Assembly (NCBI RefSeq): GCF_016864015.1
Contig: NZ_CP045067.1
Location: 407,001 to 471,000, forward strand
Direction: 5' to 3'
From: Lacinutrix sp. WUR7
GTDB taxonomy: Bacteria > Bacteroidota > Bacteroidia > Flavobacteriales > Flavobacteriaceae
Length of the DNA stretch: 64,000 bases
Part shown: in pieces, positions 20,654 through 31,500 of the stretch
How positions within the stretch are numbered: the stretch's first letter is position 1
Layout of the letters: each line of letters begins with the position of its first letter
Program-made: the position numbers and the translations under genes
Notes under the pieces: generated by a model
Databases searched by the model: none
What the model was told of the DNA's origin: nothing
The model's input: only the letters and a program-made list of their open reading frames with translations

Positions 20654-21478
20654 TTATTTCTTTCTACGTTCTACAATATATTTATTACTCGCTTTTGTTT
20701 TAGAACGGGTTCTATAACCTTTAGCAGGTATACCATTTCTAGAACGAGGATGACCTCCAGAAGATTTTCCTTCTCCACCACCCATTGGATGATCGACAGG
20801 ATTCATTACTACTGGTCTAGTACGTGGACGTCTACCTAACCATCTTGTTCTACCAGCTTTACCTGATACTAACAATTGATGATCTGAATTAGAGACAACC
20901 CCTATTGTAGCCATACAAGTGATTAACACTAAACGTGTTTCACCTGACGGTAATTTTACAGTTGCAAACTTACCATCTCTTGCCATTAATTGAGCAAATG
21001 CTCCAGCACTACGAGCCATAACAGCACCTTGACCTGGACGTAACTCAATACAAGAAATAATAGTACCTAAAGGTATTTTTCCTAAAGGCATAGCGTTTCC
21101 AACTTCTGGACTCGCAGTATCACCTGATATTACTTTCTGACCTACTTGTAAGCCATTTTGAGCAATAATGTATCTTTTCTCGCCATCTTGATAACTCAAT
21201 AATGCGATGAAGGCAGTTCTGTTTGGATCGTATTGAATTGACATAACTTCACCAGGAACTCCTGCTTTATCACGTTTAAAATCGATAATACGATACTTTC
21301 TTTTATGACCTCCACCTATATAGCGCATGGTCATTCTACCTTGACTGTTTCTACCACCTGAACGTTTTTTCGGAGCTAATAAACTTTTCTCCGGCTTATC
21401 AGTAGTTATGGCGTCATACCCATTTACTACTCTAAATCGCTGTCCTGGTGTGATTGGTTTTAATTTTCTTACTGACAT
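20654..21478 (-). CDS. rplB: 50S ribosomal protein L2 (uL2)
   Basis: 274 residues. It is required for subunit joining and organises the peptidyl-transferase region. The C-terminal signature [21 protein letters not shown] holds the conserved His. It lies 10 bp after rplW. Confidence 0.98.
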   Translation of the reverse strand: MSVRKLKPITPGQRFRVVNGYDAITTDKPEKSLLAPKKRSGGRNSQGRMTMRYIGGGHKRKYRIIDFKRDKAGVPGEVMSIQYDPNRTAFIALLSYQDGEKRYIIAQNGLQVGQKVISGDTASPEVGNAMPLGKIPLGTIISCIELRPGQGAVMARSAGAFAQLMARDGKFATVKLPSGETRLVLITCMATIGVVSNSDHQLLVSGKAGRTRWLGRRPRTRPVVMNPVDHPMGGGEGKSSGGHPRSRNGIPAKGYRTRSKTKASNKYIVERRKK

Positions 21479-21488
21479 TTCTCTTTAA

Positions 21489-21779
21489 TTACATGTTAGT
21501 GTATAAATCAATTATCTCACCTTCCGCCAGTTGTACAATTGCTTTTTTAACAGCATTTGTTTTACCATGTTGAATACCAGTTTTTGTAAACTTAGTACTT
21601 CTATCTGGACGGACATTTATAGTACGAACTTTTTCAACAGAAACTCCATAAGCAGCTTCCACCGCTTTTTTGATTTCTACCTTGTTCGCCTTTGTATTCA
21701 CTTGGAAAGTATAGCAGTTGTTTAACTCGCTATTCGCTGTCGCTTTTTCCGTGATTATCGGTTTAATTAAGATATTCAT
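21489..21779 (-). CDS. rplW: 50S ribosomal protein L23 (uL23)
   Basis: 96 residues, the docking site for trigger factor and SRP at the tunnel exit. ILIKPIITEKATANSE and VEIKKAVEAAYGVSVEKVRTINV are typical. It lies 7 bp after rplD. Confidence 0.97.
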   Translation of the reverse strand: MNILIKPIITEKATANSELNNCYTFQVNTKANKVEIKKAVEAAYGVSVEKVRTINVRPDRSTKFTKTGIQHGKTNAVKKAIVQLAEGEIIDLYTNM

Positions 21780-21786
21780 TTGTTTC

Positions 21787-22416
21787 TTATTTACTTAAAT
21801 TCGTTTCAATTCCTTCTAAAGAACTCTCTAAAAGAACTATTTGATTTGCATTCAAAATCTTGTAAGTGCTTAACTCTGAGTTAATTAACACTTCAGTGCC
21901 TTTTAAATTGCGTGACGACAAATATACATTATTATTTGACGCACCCAACACAAACAGTGATTTTTTGTTTTCTAATCCTAAAGCTTTTAAAACTGAAGTG
22001 AAATTTTTTGTCTTTGGTGTATCGAAATTTAAATCTTCAATAACTACAATTGACTTTTCACTAGCCTTAATACTTAAAGCCGATTTACGTGCTAAACGCT
22101 TAAGGTTTTTATTTAATTTAAAGCTATAGTTTCTTGGTCTTGGACCGAACATACGACCACCTCCTCTGAATACACCAGATTTGATAGATCCTGCTCTTGC
22201 AGTACCAGTACCTTTTTGCTTTTTAATCTTACGTGTACTTCCAGTAATCTCAGCTCTTTCTTTCGATTTGTGAGTACCTTGTCTTTGGTTTGCTAAATAT
22301 TGTTTAACATCCAAATATACAGCATGATTATTAGGTTCAATAGCATACACATCTTTAGAAAGGTCTACCTTTCTTCCTGTGTCTTTTCCGTTAATATCTA
22401 CAACTGCTACTTTCAT
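21787..22416 (-). CDS. rplD: 50S ribosomal protein L4 (uL4)
   Basis: 209 residues. The extended loop (about 45-95; KSKERAEITGSTRKIKKQKGTGTARAGS is its conserved part, spanning roughly 28 residues) reaches the exit-tunnel constriction; the globular domain lies on the surface. In E. coli L4 also attenuates the S10 operon. Its ATG overlaps the rplC stop by one base (TAATG), so the two are translationally coupled. Confidence 0.97.
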   Translation of the reverse strand: MKVAVVDINGKDTGRKVDLSKDVYAIEPNNHAVYLDVKQYLANQRQGTHKSKERAEITGSTRKIKKQKGTGTARAGSIKSGVFRGGGRMFGPRPRNYSFKLNKNLKRLARKSALSIKASEKSIVVIEDLNFDTPKTKNFTSVLKALGLENKKSLFVLGASNNNVYLSSRNLKGTEVLINSELSTYKILNANQIVLLESSLEGIETNLSK

Positions 22417-23033
22417 TATTTTCTAATAATTACATAAGCGTTTTTATGACCAGGAACACATCCTTTAACCACAAGTAGATTCTTATCAGCAACTACTTTT
22501 AAAACTCTTAAATTTTGAACTTTTACTGTGTCTCCACCCATTCTTCCGGCCATTTTCATTCCTTTGAATACTCTCGCAGGATATGAAGCTGCACCAATAG
22601 AACCTGGAGCTCTTAAACGGTTATGTTGACCATGCGTAGCTTGACCAACCCCGGCGAATCCATGACGTTTTACAACCCCTTGAAATCCTTTACCTTTTGA
22701 AGTTCCAGCTACATCAACAAACTCACCTTCTGCAAAGTGTTCTACTGTTATAGCATCTCCTAATTTGTACTCCGCATCAAAACCTTGAAACTCAACGATT
22801 TTACGCTTAACAGAAGTACCCGCTTTTTTAGCATGACCTAAGTCTGCTTTAGTAGCGCTCTTTTCTGTCGCGTCATCGAAACCAAGTTGAATAGCTTTAT
22901 AACCATCAACTTCTTCAGTTCTGACTTGGGTAACGATACATGGCCCAGCTTCGATTACTGTACAAGGAATATTTTTCCCGTTTTCATCAAAGATGCTGGT
23001 CATACCGATTTTCTTTCCAATTAACCCAGACAT
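22416..23033 (-). CDS. rplC: 50S ribosomal protein L3 (uL3)
   Basis: 205 residues. It is an early assembly protein whose central extension ([16 protein letters not shown]) approaches the peptidyl-transferase centre. The opening [17 protein letters not shown] is diagnostic. It lies 212 bp after rpsJ, the widest gap in the operon, which holds several hairpins including a terminator-like one 38 nt before this start. Confidence 0.97.
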   Translation of the reverse strand: MSGLIGKKIGMTSIFDENGKNIPCTVIEAGPCIVTQVRTEEVDGYKAIQLGFDDATEKSATKADLGHAKKAGTSVKRKIVEFQGFDAEYKLGDAITVEHFAEGEFVDVAGTSKGKGFQGVVKRHGFAGVGQATHGQHNRLRAPGSIGAASYPARVFKGMKMAGRMGGDTVKVQNLRVLKVVADKNLLVVKGCVPGHKNAYVIIRK

Positions 23034-23064
23034 ATTATTATTTATTTATTTGTTACTATTTATT

Positions 23065-23097
23065 AAAAAACAAGGCTGAAAATACGTTTCAGCCTTG
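23065..23097 (-). terminator. Terminator-like hairpin (possible attenuator) before rplC
   Basis: An 11-bp stem (arms 23071-23081 and 23087-23097; GGCTGAAA core), 5-nt loop and six T on the minus strand. By shape it is an intrinsic terminator, yet essential genes follow with no obvious new promoter. Regulated read-through is therefore likely. Confidence 0.7.
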
Positions 23098-23146
23098 AAT
23101 TGTATTTTTACCGTTTTTCCTTAACCATCGTTAAGGACATGTTTAC

Positions 23147-23164
23147 TTTCTGCGAAAGCAGAAA
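23147..23164. repeat. Dispersed palindrome, copy 1
   Basis: TTTCTGC-GAAA-GCAGAAA, a perfect 7-bp stem, followed by ATCTC. It shares TGCGAA and AATCTC with copy 3 at 55611-55630. Confidence 0.6.
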
Positions 23165-23245
23165 TCTCTTTTCATGAGATCCCAAAATAAATTTAGGATA
23201 AATTCAACATACTACTTTCAAAAATGAAAGTATAGTTTCATTTAC

Positions 23246-23551
23246 TTAAACTTTGATCTCTACTTCAACACCACTTGGCAACTCTAATTTCATAAGAGCG
23301 TCAATAGTTTTAGAAGATGAAGAGTAAATATCTAATAAACGCTTATAAGAGCTTAATTGAAATTGTTCTCTTGACTTCTTGTTTACGTGAGGTGAACGTA
23401 ATACAGTGAAAATTTTCTTATGTGTTGGTAATGGAATTGGTCCAGTTACAACAGCACCTGTACTTTTTACTGTTTTTACAATCTTTTCAGCAGACTTGTC
23501 TACTAAGTTATGATCGTAAGACTTTAATTTGATTCTAATTTTTTGACTCAT
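23246..23551 (-). CDS. rpsJ: 30S ribosomal protein S10 (uS10)
   Basis: 101 residues. It is part of the 30S head and is also the NusE antitermination partner of NusB and Nus[50 protein letters not shown] and the end VEVEIKV are signatures. It lies 12 bp after fusA, and no tuf gene stands between them. Confidence 0.98.
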   Translation of the reverse strand: MSQKIRIKLKSYDHNLVDKSAEKIVKTVKSTGAVVTGPIPLPTHKKIFTVLRSPHVNKKSREQFQLSSYKRLLDIYSSSSKTIDALMKLELPSGVEVEIKV

Positions 23552-23563
23552 TTTCTTAACTTT

Positions 23564-25690
23564 TTAAGATTGTTCTCCTTTAGCTGCTTTAATTACTTCT
23601 AAAGAAATATTTGAAGGAGTTTCCGCGTAATGTGAAAATTCCATTGTTGATGTTGCACGACCTGAAGATAATGTTCTTAATGTAGTAACATAACCAAACA
23701 TTTCAGATAATGGTACAGTTGCTTTTACAGTTTTTGCACCAGCTCTATCTCCCATATCACTTACTTGACCTCTTCGTCTATTTAAATCACCTACAATATC
23801 ACCCATATTTTCTTCTGGAGTAATAACTTCTAGCTTCATAATAGGCTCCATGATTACCGCTTTAGCAGCTTTAGCACAGTTTTTAAATCCTAATTTTGCA
23901 GCTAATTCAAAAGAAAGTTGATCTGAATCGACATCATGATAAGAACCATCTCTCAATGTTACTTTCATTGCATCTACTTCAAAACCTGCTAATGGTCCAT
24001 TTACCATTGCCATTTTAAATCCTTTTTCAATAGAAGGAATAAATTCTTTAGGAACGTTACCACCTTTAATTACGGATTCGAATTGTAAACCTACAACACC
24101 TTCATCAGCTGGTTCTACAGTAAATACGATATCTGCGAATTTACCACGACCACCAGATTGTTTCTTATAAACTTCTCTATGATCTGCTGCTTGTGTAATA
24201 GCTTCTTTATATTCAACCTGAGGTTGCCCTTGGTTTACTTCTACTTTAAACTCACGTCTTAAACGATCTACAATTACATCCAGGTGAAGTTCACCCATTC
24301 CTGAAATAATAGTTTGTCCTGAAGCTTCGTCTGAACGAACAGTAAAGGTAGGATCTTCTTCTGCTAATTTAGCTAATCCTATACCTAACTTATCCACATC
24401 TGCTTTAGTCTTAGGTTCCACTGCGATACCAATTACTGGATCTGGGAAGTCCATCGATTCTAAAACGATAGGATGATCTTGTGAAGAAAGTGTATCTCCT
24501 GTTTTGATAGATTTAAATCCAACAGCAGCTCCAATATCTCCAGCTTCTATATAATCAATTGCATTTTGCTTATTAGCGTGCATTTGATAAATACGAGAAA
24601 TACGTTCTTTTTTACCTGAACGGTTGTTTAACACATAAGATCCTGCATCTAAACGACCAGAATAAGCTCTAAAGAATGCTAAACGACCAACAAAAGGATC
24701 TGTAGCAATCTTAAATGCTAATGCAGCGAAAGGCTCATCTACACTTGGCTTACGAATTTCTTCTTTTTCTGTATCTGGATTCATACCAACAATACCTTCC
24801 TTATCCATTGGAGAAGGTAAGTAACGACATACAGCATCTAATAAGAACTGAACACCTTTATTCTTGAAAGCAGAACCACAAATCATAGGAATGATAGCCA
24901 TATCCATAACAGCCGCTCTAAGTGCATTATGCACTTCGTCTTCTGTAATAGAATCTTCATCTTCCATGAATTTCTCTAAAAGATTCTCATCATAACTTGC
25001 TACTTCTTCAATTAAAAGTGCACGGTATTTACGAGCTTCTTCTTTCATATCCTCAGGAATTTCGATAACATCGAAAGTTGCTCCTTGAGTCTCATCATGC
25101 CATACAATAGCACGATTCTTTACTAAATCTATAATACCTTTAAAATCTTCTTCGTCACCAATGTTTAAAACGATTGGCACCGCGTTAGATTTTAACATAT
25201 CTTTTACTTGTTGACAAACTCCTAAAAAGTCAGATCCTTGACGGTCCATTTTATTAACGAAACCAATTCTTGGCACTTTATAGTTATCTGCTAATCTCCA
25301 GTTAGTTTCAGATTGAGGCTCCACACCATCTACTGCACTAAATAAGAACACTAAACCATCTAATACACGTAACGATCTATTTACCTCTACAGTAAAATCA
25401 ACGTGACCAGGAGTATCAATAATATTAAAGTGATAATCCTTAGTATCAGGAGTTGGCTCTGCATTTTCTAATGGAAACTTCCAAGTACAAGTTGTAGCTG
25501 CAGACGTAATAGTAATACCACGTTCTTGCTCTTGCTCCATCCAGTCCATTGTTGCTGCACCATCATGTACCTCACCAATTTTATGTGAAACTCCTGTATA
25601 ATAAAGTACACGCTCTGTTGTTGTAGTTTTACCTGCATCAATATGAGCTGCGATACCTATGTTTCTTGTATATTTTAAATCTCTTGCCAT
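23564..25690 (-). CDS. fusA: Elongation factor G
   Basis: 708-residue translational GTPase that drives translocation and, with RRF, ribosome recycling. Domain I carries the P-loop [16 protein letters not shown], switch [10 protein letters not shown] and NKMD; domains II-V follow, with the domain IV signature region [17 protein letters not shown]. The length is normal for a canonical EF-G. It lies between rpsG (6 bp) and rpsJ (12 bp), the usual str-operon arrangement minus tuf. Confidence 0.98.
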   Translation of the reverse strand: MARDLKYTRNIGIAAHIDAGKTTTTERVLYYTGVSHKIGEVHDGAATMDWMEQEQERGITITSAATTCTWKFPLENAEPTPDTKDYHFNIIDTPGHVDFTVEVNRSLRVLDGLVFLFSAVDGVEPQSETNWRLADNYKVPRIGFVNKMDRQGSDFLGVCQQVKDMLKSNAVPIVLNIGDEEDFKGIIDLVKNRAIVWHDETQGATFDVIEIPEDMKEEARKYRALLIEEVASYDENLLEKFMEDEDSITEDEVHNALRAAVMDMAIIPMICGSAFKNKGVQFLLDAVCRYLPSPMDKEGIVGMNPDTEKEEIRKPSVDEPFAALAFKIATDPFVGRLAFFRAYSGRLDAGSYVLNNRSGKKERISRIYQMHANKQNAIDYIEAGDIGAAVGFKSIKTGDTLSSQDHPIVLESMDFPDPVIGIAVEPKTKADVDKLGIGLAKLAEEDPTFTVRSDEASGQTIISGMGELHLDVIVDRLRREFKVEVNQGQPQVEYKEAITQAADHREVYKKQSGGRGKFADIVFTVEPADEGVVGLQFESVIKGGNVPKEFIPSIEKGFKMAMVNGPLAGFEVDAMKVTLRDGSYHDVDSDQLSFELAAKLGFKNCAKAAKAVIMEPIMKLEVITPEENMGDIVGDLNRRRGQVSDMGDRAGAKTVKATVPLSEMFGYVTTLRTLSSGRATSTMEFSHYAETPSNISLEVIKAAKGEQS

Positions 25691-25696
25691 TTCTTA

Positions 25697-26173
25697 TTAA
25701 AATCTAAAGTGAGAGAATGCTTTATTTGCTTCTGCCATTTTATGAGTATCTGTCTTTTTCTTAACAGCTGCTCCTTCTTCTTTAGCTGCTGCTAAAACCT
25801 CTGAAGCTAAACGTTGTGCCATAGATTTCTCGTTTCTTTTACGAGCATAACTAATTAACCACTTCATTGCTGTTGATACTTTTCTGTCTGGACGGATTTG
25901 CATTGGAATTTGAAATGTTGCACCACCTACTCTACGACTACGTACTTCTACGTGAGGCATAACGTTAGATAAGGCATCTTTCCAGATTTCTAAAGCTGTT
26001 TTTTCGTCATCTGTTTTCTTTTCTTCTACAATTGCAATTGCATCGTAAAATACTTTAAAAGCTATAGACTTTTTACCATCCCACATCATCATGTTAACGA
26101 AACGAGTTACTAACTGGTCGTTAAATTTTGGATCTGGCAAAAGCGGTCTTTTCTTCGCTGCTCTTTTTCTCAT
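25697..26173 (-). CDS. rpsG: 30S ribosomal protein S7 (uS7)
   Basis: 158 residues, the primary binder of the 16S 3' major domain and part of the E site. [19 protein letters not shown] and the [24 protein letters not shown] region are typical. In E. coli S7 represses the str operon. It lies 21 bp after rpsL. Confidence 0.98.
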   Translation of the reverse strand: MRKRAAKKRPLLPDPKFNDQLVTRFVNMMMWDGKKSIAFKVFYDAIAIVEEKKTDDEKTALEIWKDALSNVMPHVEVRSRRVGGATFQIPMQIRPDRKVSTAMKWLISYARKRNEKSMAQRLASEVLAAAKEEGAAVKKKTDTHKMAEANKAFSHFRF

Positions 26174-26194
26174 GTCTTCTTCTTAAAGTTTAAA

Positions 26195-26569
26195 TTACTT
26201 CTTAGGGCGTTTTGCTCCATACTTAGATCTACGTTGTGTTCTACCTGCAACACCTGCTGTGTCTAAGGCACCACGAACGATGTGATATCTAACTCCTGGC
26301 AAATCTTTTACCCTTCCACCTCTAACCAATACTATCGAGTGCTCTTGTAAATTGTGTCCTTCACCACCGATGTATGCATTAACCTCGTTACCGTTTGTTA
26401 AACGAACCCTTGCTACCTTACGCATTGCTGAGTTAGGTTTTTTAGGTGTCGTCGTGTAAACACGAGTACACACACCACGTCTTTGTGGACACGAATCTAA
26501 AGCAGCCGATTTACTCTTCTTGGTTATTTTGGCTCTTCCTTTTCGTACTAATTGTGAAATTGTTGGCAT
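26195..26569 (-). CDS. rpsL: 30S ribosomal protein S12 (uS12)
   Basis: 124 residues, located at the decoding centre. [18 protein letters not shown] and [20 protein letters not shown] carry the two conserved lysines whose substitution commonly gives streptomycin resistance; both look wild type. It is the first gene of the long ribosomal operon, about 45 nt after a well-matched promoter. Confidence 0.98.
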   Translation of the reverse strand: MPTISQLVRKGRAKITKKSKSAALDSCPQRRGVCTRVYTTTPKKPNSAMRKVARVRLTNGNEVNAYIGGEGHNLQEHSIVLVRGGRVKDLPGVRYHIVRGALDTAGVAGRTQRRSKYGAKRPKK

Positions 26570-26612
26570 ATATATTATATATAAATTTTAAAATCCTCTT
26601 CTTAGAGGGCTG

Positions 26613-26643
26613 CAAATGTAGGAATTAATTTGAAAAAATCAAA
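26613..26643 (-). promoter_or_regulatory. Main promoter of the str-S10-spc operon
   Basis: The minus strand has TTTG at 26640-26643 and TACATTTG at 26613-26620, exactly 19 bp apart: a full match to the Bacteroidota -33/-7 consensus. A small hairpin (CCTCT/AGAGG) follows at the expected transcript start, within the leader of about 40 nt. Confidence 0.75.
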
Positions 26644-26695
26644 CTTCAACCCATTAATTTTTCAGAGAATTTAAAATTTAAGTTTCAAACTATAT

Positions 26696-26703
26696 TATTT
26701 TTG
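26696..26703 (+). promoter_or_regulatory. Candidate -7 box for the Omp85-like gene
   Basis: TATTTTTG, about 46 nt upstream of the GTG start at 26750. No clear -33 box. Confidence 0.35.
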
Positions 26704-26749
26704 TGGTTTTTCCGTTAGATTTACATTATAAAAAAGTTTTCATATATCT

Positions 26750-28444
26750 GTGACTAAGCCTTTCTTTTTATTCCTATTCCTATCTTTTCTATTCGCTTCA
26801 GAAGCAATTAGTCAAAATCTATACTTAAAAGTTACTGGTCAATCGGATAGAGAAACAAGTATTCTAGATTCTATAACTTACAAAAAAATACATCTGGAAT
26901 TAAATTCCATTATACAGGAAGTAGATTCCCTTCAAAAGCAACTTTATAAAATTGGCTATATTGAAAATGAGTTGAAACAACTTCGTAAAGAAAATGATTC
27001 TACCTACTTCGGGATTTTCGATTTAAAACAAAATTATAAAGACATCCATATATATTATAAGGAGGACTTCATTAAGAAATCTATCCTTGAGGAAATTTCT
27101 TCGGAAGTTTATGATGATTATTTTGTTTTACCTTTTAATGAGATCGAAACTTCACTCTATTCCTTAAACACTAAAATTAGCGATCTTGGTTTTCCGTTTA
27201 GCGAAATTACACTTCAAAATATCTCTATAAAAAATACAACGACTTTAAAGGCTTTTTTAGTTTCCAAAGAGATCATAACAAAAAGAAGTATCGACAAAAT
27301 AATTTTAAAGGGCTATGATAAATTCCCTAAAGCGTATTTAAAGCATTATTTAAAATTAAAAAGAAAGCAAACTTTTAACCTTTCAGAAATCAAACAGAAG
27401 ACAGAAATCTTTAAAGAATTAAAATTTGCAAATCAAATAAAAGAGCCTGAAGTACTTTTTACTAAAGATTCTACAATACTATATATATATGTAGAAAAAA
27501 CGAAAAGTAATAATTTTGATGGTTTTTTGGGATTTGGTTCTAATGAGACAACAAATAAAATTGATTTTACCGGTTATCTAAATCTAAACTTAAACAACAA
27601 CCTAAATTCTGGAGAGTCTTTTCAACTGATTTATAAAAGCGATGAAAATGAGCAAAAGACCTTTGATGTCAATTTAAATTTACCGTACCTCTTTAATTCT
27701 CCTCTTGGAGCAGAAGTTGGCTTGAAAATATTTAAGAAAGATTCCTCCTTTACCACCGTAAATCAAATTGCTAAATTATTTTACCAAATAAATCCGCAAG
27801 CAAATATTTACCTTGGCGTTAATAGTACAAAATCTAATAATTTGTTAAAAGAAGAAAATGTCATATCCCAAATACAGGATTACAACTCTAATATATACAA
27901 TTTAAGGTTTACTTATAATAAGCTTCAAAACAATTATCTCTTTAATAAAAACCTTTTTTTGGCTATTGAAGCAGGTAATGGGAAAAGAAGTTATGCCAAC
28001 AACACTGAAAACCAAACGCTATTATTTATTGATGCCTATAAAATTTTTAATCTCAATAAAAAGAATAGTGCTTATTTAAGAATTAATGCTTCGTCGCTGC
28101 TTTCTAAAAACTATTTAGAGAATGAATTATTTAGGTTTGGTGGTATTAACTCCATTAGGGGTTTTGAAGAAAACAGTCTTACCGCTTCACTTTATGGACT
28201 TGCAAACACAGAATATAGGTACCAACTTAGCAATTCTCTGTACATACATTCTATTATTGACTTCGCTTATTTTGAAAACGAGCTTACCACACAAAAAGAA
28301 AAACTATATGGTTTTGGCTTTGGCTTTGGTTTACTAACCAAAGCAGGTATATTAAAGTTTAATTACGCAAACGGTAAGAGCGAAAATCAAAAGTTCAAAT
28401 TTTCCAACTCCAAAATCCACCTAAGTTTAACAGCGGTTTTTTAA
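26750..28444 (+). CDS. Omp85/BamA-family outer-membrane protein
   Basis: 564 residues opening with GTG and a signal peptide (cleavage near SEAISQ). The N-terminal part (about 25-165) is charged and partly coiled. A POTRA-like stretch (IDKIILKGYDKFPKAYLKHYL, about 185-250) precedes a C-terminal beta-barrel (about 255-564) with the Omp85 signature FGGINSIRGFEENS near residue 461 and terminal Phe. BamA/TamA relatives insert or export outer-membrane proteins. With only about one or two POTRA-like units and 564 residues it is much shorter than BamA, so it is more likely a TamA- or FhaC-like accessory member or a surface-antigen D15-type protein. It is a lone gene, divergent from rpsL. Confidence 0.75.
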   Translation: MTKPFFLFLFLSFLFASEAISQNLYLKVTGQSDRETSILDSITYKKIHLELNSIIQEVDSLQKQLYKIGYIENELKQLRKENDSTYFGIFDLKQNYKDIHIYYKEDFIKKSILEEISSEVYDDYFVLPFNEIETSLYSLNTKISDLGFPFSEITLQNISIKNTTTLKAFLVSKEIITKRSIDKIILKGYDKFPKAYLKHYLKLKRKQTFNLSEIKQKTEIFKELKFANQIKEPEVLFTKDSTILYIYVEKTKSNNFDGFLGFGSNETTNKIDFTGYLNLNLNNNLNSGESFQLIYKSDENEQKTFDVNLNLPYLFNSPLGAEVGLKIFKKDSSFTTVNQIAKLFYQINPQANIYLGVNSTKSNNLLKEENVISQIQDYNSNIYNLRFTYNKLQNNYLFNKNLFLAIEAGNGKRSYANNTENQTLLFIDAYKIFNLNKKNSAYLRINASSLLSKNYLENELFRFGGINSIRGFEENSLTASLYGLANTEYRYQLSNSLYIHSIIDFAYFENELTTQKEKLYGFGFGFGLLTKAGILKFNYANGKSENQKFKFSNSKIHLSLTAVF

Positions 28445-28564
28445 CTTAATATTGTGTTTAAAAGTGCTGATTTTAAAAAAAAATCGAAATTTTAACCAAT
28501 TATTATTGTTTTATTAACTTTTTATTATGATTTTTGGCATAGACTAATTCAAATAAAATATAAA

Positions 28565-31500
28565 ATGAAAACAAAGTTTAGTGGAATTTTAACGCTATTA
28601 CTGGCGTTTGTTGTGCAATTTACGTTTGCACAAGGAAAAACAATTTCGGGAACAGTTTCTGATGAAAATGGATTGCCTCTTCCAACGGCAACAATAATTA
28701 TTCAAGGAACTACTACTGGGACATCAACCGATTTTGATGGTAACTATTCAATAGCTGCGAGTCAAGGTGATGTATTAATTTTTAGTTATGTTGGTTATGC
28801 CAACCAAAATCAAACTGTCGGTGCATCTAACAAAATAGATGTTTCTTTACAACCTGACAACACTTTAGATGAAGTTGTTGTAACAGCAATGGGTATTAAA
28901 AGAAAGAGAGACGAGATTACTACAGCAAATCAAGTTGTGAAAAGTGAACAATTAACACAAGCTAACAATCCTGATATTATTCAAGGTTTAAGTGGTAAAG
29001 TTTCTGGTTTACAAATTAACACTACTTCTGTAGGAGTAAATTCTGATACTAGAATTGTTCTTCGTGGTGTTCGTTCAATTACAGGGAACAACCAAGCATT
29101 AGTTGTTATTGATGGAGTTATTTCAACAGCAAATTTCTTGAAGTCGATTAACCCTAACTCAATTGAAAGTGTTAACGTTATTAAAGGTGCAAATGGAGCT
29201 GCATTATATGGTTCTGATGGATCTAATGGTGTTATTATTGTAACAACAAGAAAAGGTAGTGATTCTGCTAGTAAATTTACAGTAGATTTTAAATCTTCTG
29301 CTGATTTCGAATCGATATCATACACTCCAGATAGACAAACTAGATATGGACAAGGATGGTCAGATCCAGATCAAGGATTTACAAATTTCACTTATGAAAA
29401 TGGAGGATGGGGACCTGAATTTGATGGTTCTCCAGCAACAATTGGTTTACCTCAAGCAGATGGAACTTATGTAGTTGCTCCATATTCATCTTTGGGTGCA
29501 GACAATATTGAAGGTTTCTTTAAAACTGGATTAACGTTACAAAACCAAGTATCATTATCTGCAGGTGATGCTGACGGATATATTAATATCTCAGCACAAA
29601 AACAACAAACAGACTTCATTATTGAAGGAGATGAGTTGTCTAAATCTACTTTTAATTTTAAAGGTGGTAGAACTTTAGGAAAATGGGGAGTTAGTGGAAA
29701 TGCTACATACTCATCAGCTAAAACAAAAGAAGCAAGTAGTGATTTATATGGAGAGTTATTGCAAACTGCAACAAACATTCCAATAGAACAATTTGAAAAC
29801 TCTGGGAACGAAGGTCATTGGAATGGATACTATTTCAACCCTTACTGGATGAGAGATAATAATAGAGAAGATTCTAGAGTAGAAAGAATTAACTTGTTGA
29901 CAGACTTGACATATGCTTTTAATGATAATATTAGTGCAGTTTTAAGACCTAATGTTAGAATTACAAATTCAAATTCTTTAAGTCACGAAGCTTTTTACGA
30001 AGATCCTGCTTCTGTAGTAGCAATTACAGGAAATACGAATCGTAACCAACAATCTTCTTTTAGAAGACAAAAAAGTACTTGGAGAGATTATTATACAGAC
30101 TTCCTTGTTAATTTTGATTATGAATTAAGTGAAGATTTTACATTAAAAGCTAACCTTGGTTTAAATAATCAATATAACTATTATGATTATTCTACAATTG
30201 GTGGATCTAATTTAACAATACCGGGATTATATACATCATCCAATTTATCAAGTGGGTTTGATGACACTATTACTTATGATAACCATACTTTTAAAAGAAA
30301 ATATGGTGCATTTGCTAATTTAGATATTGGATTTAAAGATTACTTATTTTTAAATGCAACGGCAAGAAATGACTGGACTTCAGTTCTTTCTGAAGAAAAC
30401 AATAGTTTCTTTTATCCTAGTGTAGGATTATCATTTATTCCTACTAAAGCAATTAGTGGTTTAAAAAGTGATGTATTGTCTTATTTAAAAGTTTCAGCAA
30501 GTTTTGTAAAAGTAGGAAATGATGGTGGTATAGAACCATATGAAATTAATCCAACTTTCACCCAAGCAGGAGGTTTTCCATACGGAACGATTAACTCTTT
30601 TGTTGTAAACCCAGAAACGGTAGATCCTAACATTAAGCCAGAATTTACAGAATCGGTAGAATTTGGTTTAAATGCTGAATTTTTCAAAAGACGTATTACT
30701 TTAGATGCTAGTGTATTCTCTACTACTACTACAGACTTAATTACTGCAATTGCCCCTAGTTTAACTTCAGGGTTAAGTGGATCAACAATTAATATTGGTC
30801 AAATGGATAGTAAAGGTTTCGAAATTGATTTAGGTGTAAAAGTTTTAAAATCTGATGATTGGAATTGGGACGTAAACATGTCATATTCTACAAATGAATC
30901 AACTGTAGTTAAAGTAAGTGACCAAGCCGATGAAGTATTTGTTGGAGGTTATACAGACGCTAGACTTGCAGGTATTTATGCTGTAGAAGGTGAACAGTTT
31001 CCAACAATTAAAGGAGCTGCATACATTAGAGATGATCAAGGACGTGTTATAATTAACGCTGCTACTGGTACTCCTGAAGTTTCAGTTGAACCACAAATAC
31101 TTGGTCATAGTAATCCAGATTATATCTTAGGTTTAAACACAAAATTACGTTATAAAAACTTAACGCTTTCTGGAACTTTTGACTATAGAACAGGACATCA
31201 GTTCTATTCTCAAACAAAATATGATATGACTTGGCCAGGACACATAGTGGAGACTGGAGACAATAGAGGAGCATTCTTATTTCCTAATTCATCAATAGAA
31301 GACCCTAGTAATCCTGGGCAATATATTGCTAACACGAGTGTAACATCAGCAAATACACCAGCTGAATTAACTCAATTTTACAGTACTTATGTTGCTAGTG
31401 TTGGGGAGAATAATGTATTAGATGCTACTGCTTTTAAAGTAAGAGAATTATCTTTAAGATATGACTTAGGTCAAAAAATGTTAGACAAAACACCTATATC

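Larger units (their letters stand above)
23034..23245 (-). other. Hairpin-rich rpsJ-rplC spacer
   Basis: 212 bp with no gene. In minus-strand order it contains TACTTTC/GAAAGTA (23213-23232), ATCTC/GAGAT (23164-23180), TTTCTGC-GAAA-GCAGAAA (23147-23164, a dispersed palindrome of the window), CCTTAAC-GATG-GTTAAGG (23119-23136) and the terminator-like hairpin at 23065-23097. No TAnnTTTG box was found after the terminator-like hairpin. It may be an attenuating leader for rplC-rplD and the downstream genes; this is inference. Confidence 0.5.

Noticed and set aside
23564-25690. Paralogue EF-G2
   Set aside because: The location in the str operon and intact canonical motifs mark it as the main EF-G.
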